A program made the translations under genes and the position numbers. Source: Burkholderia sp. WP9 (GTDB lineage Bacteria; Pseudomonadota; Gammaproteobacteria; Burkholderiales; Burkholderiaceae). Taken from it: DNA of 64,000 nucleotides. The notes under the pieces are model-generated. The model did no database searches and was not told the origin of the DNA. It saw nothing but the letters and a program-made list of their open reading frames with translations. Positions 45,898 to 57,393 of the stretch are shown one piece after another (position 1 is the stretch's first letter; every line of letters starts with the position of its first letter). The stretch covers positions 496,001-560,000 of the forward strand of contig NZ_FNTG01000001.1 in NCBI RefSeq assembly GCF_900104795.1, given 5' to 3'.

Positions 45898-47013
45898 ATG
45901 AACCCGCTTTCGGATGCGTTATCGCGCAAGGGCAACAACTTTGATCTCGTGCGGCTGCTGGCCGCTATCGCCGTCGTCTACGGTCATTCCTATCTGCTCC
46001 AGGCGCCGGACGGCACCACGGATTGGGTCCAGAACGCGCTGGGTTTCGACGGTTTTGGCGCGCTCGGCGTGTACGCCTTTTTCCTCTTGAGCGGCATGCT
46101 GGTCACCGCCAGCTTCGACCGGCAGCGCTCGGTGCCGCGCTTCGCCGTCTTGCGCATCGCGCGCCTGTGGCCGGCGGTCGCGGCCGGTTCGCTGGTGACG
46201 GTGTTCATCGTTGGCCCGCTGTTTACGACGCTGCCGCTGCGCGAGTATTTCGCCTCCGGCATGACGTGGGCCAACCTCGACAATTTCTCGACCATCGTGC
46301 TGAAAACCGGCTGGGCGCTGCCGGGCGTGTTCGAGCACAACCGCTTTCCCGTCGACGTCTGCGCCCCGCTCTGGACGCTGCCGCTCGAAGTAAGGTGCTA
46401 TCTGATCGTGCTCGTGACCGGCATGGTCGGACTGCTGTCCAGTTCGCGCGGCGTGGCGCTCGCTGCCGCGCTGGGTTGCGCCGCGTTCGTACTGCGCGTG
46501 AATCTGTCGCATTGGCAGGTCGGCTTGCGCGATTTCAGCGAAACGCCCGGCGGGTATTCATTCTGGCCGGAGCCGTTTTTCATGCTGGGCATGCTGCTGT
46601 ACGGCTGGCGTGAACGCATCGACATCAACGGTCTGACGGCGCTGGCGCTCACGATGGTGTTTCTGGTGTTCCGCGACACGGCCGGCGCGCAGCCGCTGTT
46701 TTATCTGGCCTTCGTGTATGGCGTGCTGTGGGTCGGAACGACGCCGTTGTTGCGGCGCCTCGTGCCGCGTCACGATTACTCGTACGGCATCTATCTGTAC
46801 GGCTTCATGGTGCAGCAATGCGTTGCGAATCTCGCGCCGCAATTGAGCCATGTGGCGGCGGTCCTGATCGCCGCGCCGTTCATCCTGCTGTGCGCGGCGC
46901 TGTCGTGGCACTTCGTGGAACGGCCCGTGCTGAAGTGGTGCCGCGGGCGTCTGGCGCGCCGCTCGACGCCGCTAGCGACGGGTATGCCGGCAAGCGATCA
47001 AGCCGTGCGCTGA
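45898..47013 (+). CDS. Acyltransferase family 3 membrane protein (OafA/YrhL-like)
   Basis: A 371-aa polytopic protein beginning with the acyltransferase-3 signature NNFDLVRLLAAIAVVYGHSY, whose His is part of the conserved R-x10-H motif, followed by LSGMLVTASFDRQRS and further helices. Members transfer acetyl or other acyl groups to lipopolysaccharide O-antigen, exopolysaccharide or related glycans at the inner membrane. The frame opens at 45628, but GAGG ends five bases before the ATG at 45898 and the family N-terminus begins there. The acceptor is unknown and no glycan-synthesis genes are adjacent. Confidence 0.88.
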   Translation: MNPLSDALSRKGNNFDLVRLLAAIAVVYGHSYLLQAPDGTTDWVQNALGFDGFGALGVYAFFLLSGMLVTASFDRQRSVPRFAVLRIARLWPAVAAGSLVTVFIVGPLFTTLPLREYFASGMTWANLDNFSTIVLKTGWALPGVFEHNRFPVDVCAPLWTLPLEVRCYLIVLVTGMVGLLSSSRGVALAAALGCAAFVLRVNLSHWQVGLRDFSETPGGYSFWPEPFFMLGMLLYGWRERIDINGLTALALTMVFLVFRDTAGAQPLFYLAFVYGVLWVGTTPLLRRLVPRHDYSYGIYLYGFMVQQCVANLAPQLSHVAAVLIAAPFILLCAALSWHFVERPVLKWCRGRLARRSTPLATGMPASDQAVR

Positions 47014-47183
47014 GATATGCGGCGCGTGTGGGGCGGGTATATGGCGCGAAGGTGGCGCGGTGTGGCGCCGATCATGGTCGATGCCTGGCGCGAGGCCAGG
47101 GGCTGCAAGGTTTCGATGCCGGCGGAGCGGCTCTGCGCTCTGCCGGCTTTCCGCCCGACGTTCACCGCCCGACGTTCTCCGCT

Positions 47184-48044
47184 TTACGCGCTCGCTGCCG
47201 CTTCGCGCTCGGCGGCTTCGATCGTGTTGACGAGCAGCATGGTGATGGTCATCGGGCCGACGCCGCCCGGCACCGGCGTGATATAGCCGGCCACTTCCTT
47301 GACGCCCGCGAAGTCGACGTCGCCGCACAGTTTGCCGGCTTCGTCGCGGTTCATGCCCACGTCGATCACCGCCGCGCCGGGCTTCACCATGTCGGCCGTG
47401 AGAATGTTGCGCAAACCCGTGGCGGCGACCACCACGTCGGCGTTGCGCGTGTGGGCGGCCAGGTCGCGCGTCTTGCTGTGGCAGATCGTCACAGTCGCGC
47501 CGGCTTCGAGCAGCAGCAGCGCCATCGGCTTGCCGACGATGTTCGAGCGGCCGATCACCACCGCGTTCGCGCCCTGCAGCGGAATCTCGTAGGCCGCGAG
47601 CATTTTCATGACGCCGTACGGCGTGCACGGGCGAAACAGCGGCTGGCCGGTCATCAGCGCGCCGGCGTTGGCGACGTGAAAGCCGTCCACGTCCTTTTCC
47701 GGCGCGATCGCCTCGATCACCTTATGGCTGTCGATGTGCGGCGGCAGCGGCAGCTGCACCAGAATGCCGTGGATGCGCGGGTCGTGATTCAGTTCGTCGA
47801 TGCGCGCGAGCAGTTCGGCTTCCGGCAGGTCGGCCGGATAACGGTCGAACGACGAGCCGAGGCCATTGTCGTGGCACGCCTTGACCTTGTTGCGCACGTA
47901 CACTTCGCTAGCCGGATTGTCGCCGACCAGCACCACGGCGAGGCCTGGCTGATGGCCGCGGGCGGTGAGGGCGGCGGCGCGTGCGGCGACGTCCGCGCGC
48001 AGGGTCTTGGAAAGGGCGAGGCCGTCGATCAGTTTGGCAGTCAT
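47184..48044 (-). CDS. folD: Methylenetetrahydrofolate dehydrogenase/cyclohydrolase
   Basis: Bifunctional enzyme of one-carbon metabolism, converting 5,10-methylene-THF to 10-formyl-THF with NADP. The 286-aa sequence contains the catalytic lysine region [49 protein letters not shown], and the C-terminal [15 protein letters not shown]. The frame is open to 48224, but the family start is at 48044. No strong ribosome-binding site is seen before it. Confidence 0.97.
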   Translation of the reverse strand: MTAKLIDGLALSKTLRADVAARAAALTARGHQPGLAVVLVGDNPASEVYVRNKVKACHDNGLGSSFDRYPADLPEAELLARIDELNHDPRIHGILVQLPLPPHIDSHKVIEAIAPEKDVDGFHVANAGALMTGQPLFRPCTPYGVMKMLAAYEIPLQGANAVVIGRSNIVGKPMALLLLEAGATVTICHSKTRDLAAHTRNADVVVAATGLRNILTADMVKPGAAVIDVGMNRDEAGKLCGDVDFAGVKEVAGYITPVPGGVGPMTITMLLVNTIEAAEREAAASA

Positions 48045-48284
48045 GGTCGGGTCGAGATGGGCAGTTTGGAAAGCGGGGCAGGGCGCAGACGCTCGAGCGG
48101 GCCACGCGCGATGGCGCTTTTCATCGGGAATAGGTCGGCACGTGAAAAGCGCGCGGCGCGAATCGGGGTTAAGCGGCGCTGCAAAGTCCGACATTATACC
48201 GGCCCTGCCTCGTGCGCCGCGCACGGATGGCCGGTTGCATCGCGGCGTTGCGGGGGGAGACGCGTACGCCGTCGCGCCGGCTCG

Positions 48285-49226
48285 CTACGGCTGGACCGCT
48301 TGCCAACCCGAGTCCGGATCGAACGTCTTGATCGCCGCCGCCGCACGCGTGGTTTGCGGCCCGAGGTTCTTCTGATACACCTGCCCCTCCTGGTTGACGA
48401 TGAAACTCATCACACCGGTCTTGCCGTATCCGGCCGGCGAGGCGATCAGCCCGAAGCCTTTGGACAGCACGCCGTGTTCGAAGTAGTTCTGCGCGCCACC
48501 CTTCGCGTGCGGCCCTTGCGCCGTGAGGATGCGGTAGTGATAACCGTGATAGGCCTCCTGAGGCAGCGTGCCGTTCGGCATGGTGGCGGCGAGCGGTCCA
48601 AAGGGGCTTTCCGGTTCGCCTGGCGCCGTTGTCCAATACAGTCCGTCATGCTGTCCCGGCGTACTGACGAAGCGTTGTGCGTAGCGCTGGGTCAGATTGC
48701 GATAGTCGTATTGCGCATCCAGGTAGGCGAGCGAAGTCAGGATCGCGGCGCGCTCATTGCGGCCGATGCGGCGCGTCAGCATCTCGTCGCGTGCCGCCGG
48801 CAGGTCGAAGCGCCAACCGTTGCCTGCCTGCACGAGCGGAATCGGCAGGTTCCAGCCACTGTAGCCCACCGTCAGATGCGCGGTGACGCGCCCCCTGTCG
48901 ATAGCCGGCTCCTCGATGATCTGATGGTTTTTCGACCATTCGCCGAGGAACTGGTAGATGTCGTCCTCGCCGATGCCTTCGGTCGGAATGACGCGTTGAA
49001 AGTCGCTGCCGAGCACGTGCTTGAGCGCGTCCTCGTCGTTACGGGCGAGCGCTTCGACGAATGCATTGGCGGCGTCGTTGGCGCTAGGGTAGATCGCCTG
49101 GGCATGGGCCGGGACCGTGCTGATCAGCAGCACCGGAGCAAGGAGCAGCGTGGCAGTGGTGCCGAGAGCGACCGCCACTGTCAGGACGTTGGCGCGCAGC
49201 GTGCGCGTTGAGAATAGACGCATCAT
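48285..49226 (-). CDS. DUF2950 secreted protein
   Basis: An exported 313-aa protein: signal peptide at residues 1-43 ending PAHA, then a mature part matching DUF2950 (ANDAANAFVEALARNDEDALKHVLGSDF, YWTTAPGEPESPFGPL, YHGYHYRILTAQGPHAKGG, GVMSFIVNQEGQVYQKNLG). Function unknown. GGAG lies six bases before the first ATG; an ATG one codon later is equally possible. It begins 18 bases after the DUF3300 gene ends, so the two are almost certainly one operon. Confidence 0.9.
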   Translation of the reverse strand: MMRLFSTRTLRANVLTVAVALGTTATLLLAPVLLISTVPAHAQAIYPSANDAANAFVEALARNDEDALKHVLGSDFQRVIPTEGIGEDDIYQFLGEWSKNHQIIEEPAIDRGRVTAHLTVGYSGWNLPIPLVQAGNGWRFDLPAARDEMLTRRIGRNERAAILTSLAYLDAQYDYRNLTQRYAQRFVSTPGQHDGLYWTTAPGEPESPFGPLAATMPNGTLPQEAYHGYHYRILTAQGPHAKGGAQNYFEHGVLSKGFGLIASPAGYGKTGVMSFIVNQEGQVYQKNLGPQTTRAAAAIKTFDPDSGWQAVQP

Positions 49227-49244
49227 CAGAGACTCCTTTTTTGT

Positions 49245-50606
49245 TCAACGGCCGCGGCCGAAGTGGTGCTCACCTGCGCCGCCGCCGCCCAATCCGCCAC
49301 TCCAATTGCCGATTCCGCTGCCATGCTGGCCGCTGCCGTTTGCACCGAGACCTGCCGACGTGCGCTGCTGGCCGCTGCCGTTTGCACCGGGCGCGGCGTG
49401 CGAGTGTTGCAGGCCGCCCGCGTTCGCACCGCGATCTCCTGCCGCGTACTGCTGGCCATTGCGGCTGGCGAGCGCGTCGCGGCTTGTCTGACCGCGCTGC
49501 GTGTCCTGTCGCGCGGCGTTGCCGTCGCCGGCGCCGCGCAGCGCGTTGTCGCGATTGGCGTTCTGCGCGCGGTTTTGCAATTCGGGGTTCGCCGTGCCGC
49601 CGTGGCGGATCCCTTGCAGGCGCTCGCTCGCGCTGCCGCCCAGATTCTGGCCGGTGCGGCTCTGCAAGGTCTGCTGTGCCTGAGCGCGGGCGTTGTCCCG
49701 GCCGCGATACGCCTCGCGCTGCGTGCCGCCGACGTTGTTGTTCAGGTTGCGTTCGAGATTCGCGTTGTTGACGTTGCGGTTGACGTTGCTATTGCGATTC
49801 CAGTTCGTCGTGCTGCCGTTCACGTTGAGCCGGTTGTTCACGTTGATCGTGTTGTACCGGTTCACGTTGATATTGACGTCATGCGAGTTCCAGTTGAAGC
49901 CGCCCCACAGTGCGTTCGCGACGGCGATACCCGTGCCGAATGCGAGGCCGGCCATGAAGCTGGTGGCGATGGTGTAGCCGGGCGGCGGCGGCACATACAC
50001 CGGCGGATAAGCGGGATAGGGCCATACACCGTAGACCACCGTGGGGTTATAGGTCGGCACGTACACCACCTGCGGATTGGCCGGCACGATCTGAATCGTG
50101 CTCTGCTCGACCACAATCGTTTGTTGCGCACTCGTTTTCAGATTGCCGGCCGCTTGCGCTTGCCTGCGCAGACGCTGAACGGAGTCCATCACGTCACCAG
50201 GCTGGGCAAGGAACGCGGTGCCGAGTTGCGCGACCCAATCGGATTTCGAGGCCATGGTGGCGAGCACCTGCGGAAAAGCGACGAGCGACTGTACGCTCGC
50301 GTCCCACGGCTCGGCTGCGACCGCTCTGACCGCGTCGTCGCCCTGCAGCCTGGCGTTCGCTTTGGACCATGCGGCCGCAGCCCGCACGTCTTGCGGAAAG
50401 GTCGAGGCCATCAGCACCTGGGCGAGCAGGGCGTCCGGATAAAGCGCGACGGGAGCGGCCAGCGAATCGAGCTGCTGGTTCGACATTCTGGTGGCGGCTT
50501 GCGCACGGACGGCGTCCGGCGTGGCGAGCCCGCTGAAGAGTGGCGCGCCCGCGAGAACCGCGCAGACGAACAACGCACGCGAGCGGTGTGCTCCGGATCG
50601 TTTCAC
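49245..50606 (-). CDS. DUF3300 secreted protein with Asn-rich and Gly/Gln-rich tail
   Basis: An exported 453-aa protein. After the signal peptide (about residues 1-36) a DUF3300 domain spans about residues 40-250 (LAAPVALYPDALLAQVLMAST, PQVVYVPTYNPTVVYGVW). The rest is low complexity: an Asn-rich segment (about 250-300) followed by an Arg/Gln/Gly-rich tail. DUF3300 proteins occur in envelopes of proteobacteria and their role is unknown. The start codon is GTG, chosen because GGAGG lies eight bases upstream. First gene of the DUF3300-DUF2950 operon. Confidence 0.88.
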   Translation of the reverse strand: MKRSGAHRSRALFVCAVLAGAPLFSGLATPDAVRAQAATRMSNQQLDSLAAPVALYPDALLAQVLMASTFPQDVRAAAAWSKANARLQGDDAVRAVAAEPWDASVQSLVAFPQVLATMASKSDWVAQLGTAFLAQPGDVMDSVQRLRRQAQAAGNLKTSAQQTIVVEQSTIQIVPANPQVVYVPTYNPTVVYGVWPYPAYPPVYVPPPPGYTIATSFMAGLAFGTGIAVANALWGGFNWNSHDVNINVNRYNTINVNNRLNVNGSTTNWNRNSNVNRNVNNANLERNLNNNVGGTQREAYRGRDNARAQAQQTLQSRTGQNLGGSASERLQGIRHGGTANPELQNRAQNANRDNALRGAGDGNAARQDTQRGQTSRDALASRNGQQYAAGDRGANAGGLQHSHAAPGANGSGQQRTSAGLGANGSGQHGSGIGNWSGGLGGGGAGEHHFGRGR

Positions 50607-51176
50607 GATGAATTCCTCCCGGTGGTGTTGATAAGACGCGACGTGGATTCGCAGTACTGACTGCGTCGGTTCGTCGCAATGGAATCTGCCATGGAGTGGC
50701 GGAGCGAGCAGGTGTCCGGTTTGCCGTCAAGTGGCTCGGCGAAAACACGTGCTGCTAGAGGGAAACATTCGATCCTATCCGATTGTTTCGCACCACCAGG
50801 CGATACGGCGTGCGGCGTTTTGCAGCACGCCATTCCCGCGTTGATCGCGCTATCGACGACAACCGCTAAGGAGTTCTGCGTAAATTAAAGGGTGCGGATC
50901 AGTCCGTCAATCTTGTCTGAGGAAAGAAATTGTTGCGAAATCGGGTAAGCATTTGCTGAGTAATGCGTATTATTTTCCGGGAGATGCGTCGATTTAACGC
51001 AGTTCGCGTTGATGGCCGTGAGAAGTGTGCGAGGCGCTGAAGGGCGCTGAGGGAATAACAGGCGGGAGAGGGCGAGGCGGGCCGGACTCGTGGATAGTCC
51101 GGCCATTGATGCGCGGCACTGTTCCGGTGGCGAGTCCCACGAGGGGACTTCCTTCGGGCGTGCCGGCAGGTGCGGC
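50607..51176. other. Gap upstream of the DUF3300 operon
   Basis: About 570 bases without a convincing gene. The section 50870-51000 is notably AT-rich and may hold promoters. It also contains the hairpin at 51080-51104 after the response-regulator gene. The open frames here show no family resemblance. Confidence 0.4.
51080..51104 (-). terminator. Hairpin after the response-regulator gene
   Basis: A 9-bp perfect stem GGCCGGACT/AGTCCGGCC with a 7-base loop, about 70 bases past the regulator stop. No T-tract follows on the minus strand, so its role is uncertain. Confidence 0.4.
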
Positions 51177-51821
51177 TTATTGCGCCGGTTGCGGCTTGTT
51201 CGACAGCGCGAGTCGCAGCAGGTCGGCGACCGTGTTGACGTTGAGCTTTTCCATGATGTTCGCGCGGTGCGCTTCGACCGTCTTGATGCTGATGCCGAGG
51301 TCGTCGGCGATCTGCTTGTTCAGGCGGCCCGCGATGATGCGTTCGAGCACCTGGTGCTCACGCGCGGTCAGCTTGCCCAGACGCTCGGCGGCGGCGCGCT
51401 GCTGCTGCACGCTGCTGCTTTCGCTGCGCGCCTTGTCGAGCATGCGCTCGACCAGCTTGCGCAACTCGGCTTCGTCGAACGGCTTTTCGATGAAGTCCAT
51501 CGCGCCTTTTTTCATCGTGGACACAGCCATCGGCACATCGCCGTGGCCCGTCACGAAGATGATCGGCAGCGACGCGTTGTCGGCGATCAGGCGTTCCTGC
51601 AACTCGAGCCCGCTCATGCCGGACATCCGCACGTCGAGGATCAGGCAGGCGATCTGGCCCGGATGCGTGTGCGGCTGCCATGCGTCGATGAACTGCTCGG
51701 CGCTGGAGAAGCATTGCACGCGGTAGCCGTTCGCCTCCAGCAGCCAGCGCAGCGAATCTCGCACGGCCTCGTCGTCGTCGACGACAAAGACAGTTTCCTG
51801 TGTGGTGACTGGGCTGTTCAT
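51177..51821 (-). CDS. FixJ-family two-component response regulator
   Basis: Receiver domain (residues ~8-125) with the acidic pocket VVDDDEAV and phosphoacceptor Asp63 in LILDVRMSG. A LuxR/FixJ-type helix-turn-helix (LTAREHQVLERIIAGRLNKQ, then IKTVEAHRANIMEKL) fills the C-terminal half. The 214-aa length is standard. Its ATG overlaps the stop of the kinase gene (51818-51821), so the two are translated together and form a pair. Targets are unknown, but the kinase is divergent from the PDH operon. Confidence 0.93.
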   Translation of the reverse strand: MNSPVTTQETVFVVDDDEAVRDSLRWLLEANGYRVQCFSSAEQFIDAWQPHTHPGQIACLILDVRMSGMSGLELQERLIADNASLPIIFVTGHGDVPMAVSTMKKGAMDFIEKPFDEAELRKLVERMLDKARSESSSVQQQRAAAERLGKLTAREHQVLERIIAGRLNKQIADDLGISIKTVEAHRANIMEKLNVNTVADLLRLALSNKPQPAQ

Positions 51822-54343
51822 AGCTCTCCCGTAACGGTTTGTGGTGTCGGCGCCTGTGACCCGCCGTTGCTCGGGCCGTCAGGCTCTCCAATAGGCAGAC
51901 TGCAATGGAACGTGGCGCCCGTGATGTGGCCGTCAGATTCGACGTTGTTCACCACCCACAGACGACCGCGGTGCGATTCGATAATCGAACGGCAAATATT
52001 CAGCCCCATGCCCATACCATCGGACTTGGTGCTGTAAAACGGTTCGAACAGCCGCTCGGCTGTTGCTTCGTCGACGCCCGGCCCCTGGTCGACGACGCTG
52101 ATGCAGACAAACCCGCCTTCCAGCCGCACGACCACGCGGATCACCGGATCAACCGCGTTCGGACGGGCTTCGGCCATCGCTTCGGCGCCATTCTTCAGCA
52201 GGTTGACCAGCACCTGCTCGATCAGCACCGGATCGACGTAGATCACCGGCAGGCGCGCGCGCAGATCCGTAACGATGCGAATGCGGCGCTTTCTCGCCTC
52301 AAGTTCGGCCAGACCCACCGCGTCCGCGACGATATCGGCCACGCGCGTGGCCTGACGCTTCGGCTCGCTGCGCTTCACGAACTCGCGAATGCGCTTGATG
52401 ATCATGCCGGCACGCACCGCCTGCTGGGCCGTCTTTTCGAGCACGGGCAGCAGATTGTCAGGTGTCGTCCGACCGGATTTAACCAGTGCGACGGTTCCGG
52501 AGCAATAGTTATTGATCGCGGCGAGCGGCTGGTTCAACTCGTGGGCGAGCGAGGAGGCCATTTCACCCATCGTCATGAGACGGCTGGTGAACTGCAGCTT
52601 TTCGTCCTGCTGGCGCGACAATTCCTGCGCCTGCTTGCGCGTCGTGATGTCGGTTGCGATCTGCATCTGCGCGAGGTGGCCGTCCACCCACTGGATGTAC
52701 TGGCGGCGCACTTCGAACCATTTCTGGATGCTTTGCACGTAGACTTCCTGCGCATCGGCGGTGCTTTCGGTCAACGCCGCGGCGGGCAGCCCGGCATAGG
52801 TGTCCACCATATCGATCGAATCGGACGACGCCTGTGCGCTATCGAACCCGCCGCCCGCCAATTCCAGATGTCCGTCCGGGCGAATCCCGAACAGGTGCCG
52901 GTAATAGCGGTTGGCGAACAGCAGTTCGGCTTCGTCGGCGGCCAGCACGGACACGGCCGCGTCGAGGCTTTCGAGCACGGTGGTGAAGCGCTCGTGCGCG
53001 GCGGCGAGTTCTTCGCGCGCGCGTTTCGGCTCGGTGATGTCGGTCATCGACGACATCCAGCCGGTCTGGCGGCCCGAGCTGTCGATCAGCGGCGATACAT
53101 AAAGGCGGGCGTGGAACAGCGAGCCGTCCTTGCGGCGCACCCGCAATTCGAAGCCCGACGAGGGCGCCTTGCCGCGCAGCGTCATGTCGAGCTGGCGCTG
53201 CATTTCCGGATAAGCGTCGCGCGGCCAGTAGGCGAACGGCGCGTTCTTGCCGACCAGATCGCTTTCGTCCCAGCCGGTCATGCGGCAAAACGCTGGATTG
53301 ACGTGGGTGATGCGCCCGTGCATGTCGAGCACGCGCATGCCGATCAGCACCGAGTTTTCCATCGCGCGGCGGAAGAACGCCTCGGCGTACAGCGCCTGCT
53401 GCGCCTCGAAGCGTTGGCGCGTGTGTTTCCACAAGCTCCACAGGCTCCACAACACGAAACAGGACAGACCCGCCACCAGCCACACCAGTGTGTTGTTGGT
53501 GAAGTTGGTCATCTGCGGGAACGCGTAGACGCGCACCGAGACGCCCTGGCCCGGCGGGTCGAGCGGCAGGTCGTAGAACATGTCGCGCGGCAGGCGCGGG
53601 CGGGTCGACGTGGTGGTCAACTCGCGGTTGTTCACATCGATGATCGAGATTTTGTATTTCGCCGAGAGCTCGGGCGGAATGTCGTGCTTGAGGATCCCTT
53701 CCACCGAGAACACCGCGGCGATCGTGCCGAGGAAGTCGCGGTCGCGGAACACCGGCGTTTGCAGCGTGATGTAGCCGTTGCCGAGGTCGTCGTAGATGAG
53801 CGGCGAATAGACCTGGCGGCGCGTATTGCGCGCCTCGGTGAAGGCGGCTTTGACCGCTTCGTCCATCTGCGTGTCGTTCGGCCTCGCGAGCCGCTGGCCG
53901 AACACCGGCAGCGCGGTATTGGGCCAGCGCGGCTGCTGCTGGCTCGTGTACCAGTTCATGTAGAGGATCTCGGGATGCCCCTGCATGATGTCCGTGGTGG
54001 ACACCTGGAACGAATGCGGATCGGCGTGACCGGCGACCAGATCGCGCGCGAGCGCCTGGATCTGTTCCTGCGCGCCGGTCATGGAAAGACGGATCTGCTG
54101 CTGCGCCCACGCGACATTACGGTAAAGCGTGTCTTCCTGCTGTTGCTGTTCGCGCCGGTTCAGGCTCCACAGAATCAGACTCATGACGACCAGAAACACC
54201 AGGATCGACAGGAGCGGCGTGAGCAAATAGGAATTGGACCACCACGGTCCGTGGTGCCAGCGGGAGGACGGCGTCGAATCCGCAGGCGAACCGGCGGTGC
54301 GCGCCGAGCGTGCGAAAAGCCGTTCGGTCAACATGCGAGGCAT
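51818..54343 (-). CDS. Membrane sensor histidine kinase with periplasmic and PAS sensing domains
   Basis: Partner kinase of the FixJ-type regulator. Layout: a transmembrane helix near residue 40, a periplasmic sensing region of about 230 residues, a second membrane helix (NNTLVWLVAGLSCFVLW), two PAS domains (around ALYAEAFFRRAMENSVLIG and ERFTTVLESLDAAVSVLA), then HisKA with MASSLAHELNQPLAAINNY and an HATPase domain with FEPFYSTKSDGMGMGLNICR. The HELNQPLAAI H-box is typical of FixL/DctB-type kinases. The frame begins at 54376; I take the ATG at 54343, though 54334 is also possible. The stimulus is unknown; an intermediate around pyruvate is a guess from position. Confidence 0.88.
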   Translation of the reverse strand: MPRMLTERLFARSARTAGSPADSTPSSRWHHGPWWSNSYLLTPLLSILVFLVVMSLILWSLNRREQQQQEDTLYRNVAWAQQQIRLSMTGAQEQIQALARDLVAGHADPHSFQVSTTDIMQGHPEILYMNWYTSQQQPRWPNTALPVFGQRLARPNDTQMDEAVKAAFTEARNTRRQVYSPLIYDDLGNGYITLQTPVFRDRDFLGTIAAVFSVEGILKHDIPPELSAKYKISIIDVNNRELTTTSTRPRLPRDMFYDLPLDPPGQGVSVRVYAFPQMTNFTNNTLVWLVAGLSCFVLWSLWSLWKHTRQRFEAQQALYAEAFFRRAMENSVLIGMRVLDMHGRITHVNPAFCRMTGWDESDLVGKNAPFAYWPRDAYPEMQRQLDMTLRGKAPSSGFELRVRRKDGSLFHARLYVSPLIDSSGRQTGWMSSMTDITEPKRAREELAAAHERFTTVLESLDAAVSVLAADEAELLFANRYYRHLFGIRPDGHLELAGGGFDSAQASSDSIDMVDTYAGLPAAALTESTADAQEVYVQSIQKWFEVRRQYIQWVDGHLAQMQIATDITTRKQAQELSRQQDEKLQFTSRLMTMGEMASSLAHELNQPLAAINNYCSGTVALVKSGRTTPDNLLPVLEKTAQQAVRAGMIIKRIREFVKRSEPKRQATRVADIVADAVGLAELEARKRRIRIVTDLRARLPVIYVDPVLIEQVLVNLLKNGAEAMAEARPNAVDPVIRVVVRLEGGFVCISVVDQGPGVDEATAERLFEPFYSTKSDGMGMGLNICRSIIESHRGRLWVVNNVESDGHITGATFHCSLPIGEPDGPSNGGSQAPTPQTVTGEL

Positions 54344-54452
54344 TGTAGCGCAGCGTGAAGCTAGTAAATGGCGCAAAAAAGCGCTGAAAGTGCCATTAAT
54401 CGGCGCAAACTAGCCGACGTATCCGTCGATCGGCAGTCAAATCAGGTTGCGT

Positions 54453-54508
54453 CGCAACAATTTTCCGCATTATGAGAATCGATCTCGTAATTCGAAAATT
54501 TTGTTGCG
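54453..54508. promoter_or_regulatory. Composite inverted repeat upstream of aceE, candidate operator
   Basis: Two 8-bp perfect arms, CGCAACAA (54453-54460) and TTGTTGCG (54501-54508), enclose an inner dyad GAGA-ATCGA-TCTC (54474-54486). The right arm overlaps the -35 position of the predicted aceE promoter. The dyads suggest one or two dimeric regulators. The regulator is not known; the site does not obviously match the E. coli PdhR sequence. Confidence 0.5.
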
Positions 54509-54533
54509 CGGACGTCGGGACCCTTATTACAAT
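54504..54533 (+). promoter_or_regulatory. Candidate sigma-70 promoter of the PDH operon
   Basis: TACAAT (54528-54533) is a good -10 box, and TTGCGC (54504-54509) is a moderate -35 at 18 bases. Transcription would start around 54540, giving a leader of about 70 bases before aceE. Confidence 0.5.
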
Positions 54534-54609
54534 CGGCCGAAGCTGCCGCGGCCGTGCTTCGTCCGCGTCGTCTGTTCAAAGAGCGTTCCTCTACATCCAG
54601 GAGACGAGC

Positions 54610-57306
<2,697 letters not shown>

Positions 57307-57393
57307 GGCATCCTTCCCCGTGTGCCATGGCGTGCGCGCCCGACCCCTGATCGACAGGGGTTGGGCGCGTGCGCGGCCCAGGAGACACTAACA

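Noticed and set aside
46728..49211. Plus-strand frame of about 827 codons crossing acyltransferase, folD and DUF2950 genes
   Set aside because: It runs over three well-supported genes in other frames and has no recognisable domain.
51905..54358. Long plus-strand open frame opposite the sensor kinase
   Set aside because: An antisense shadow of the kinase gene, rich in Arg/His/Gln.
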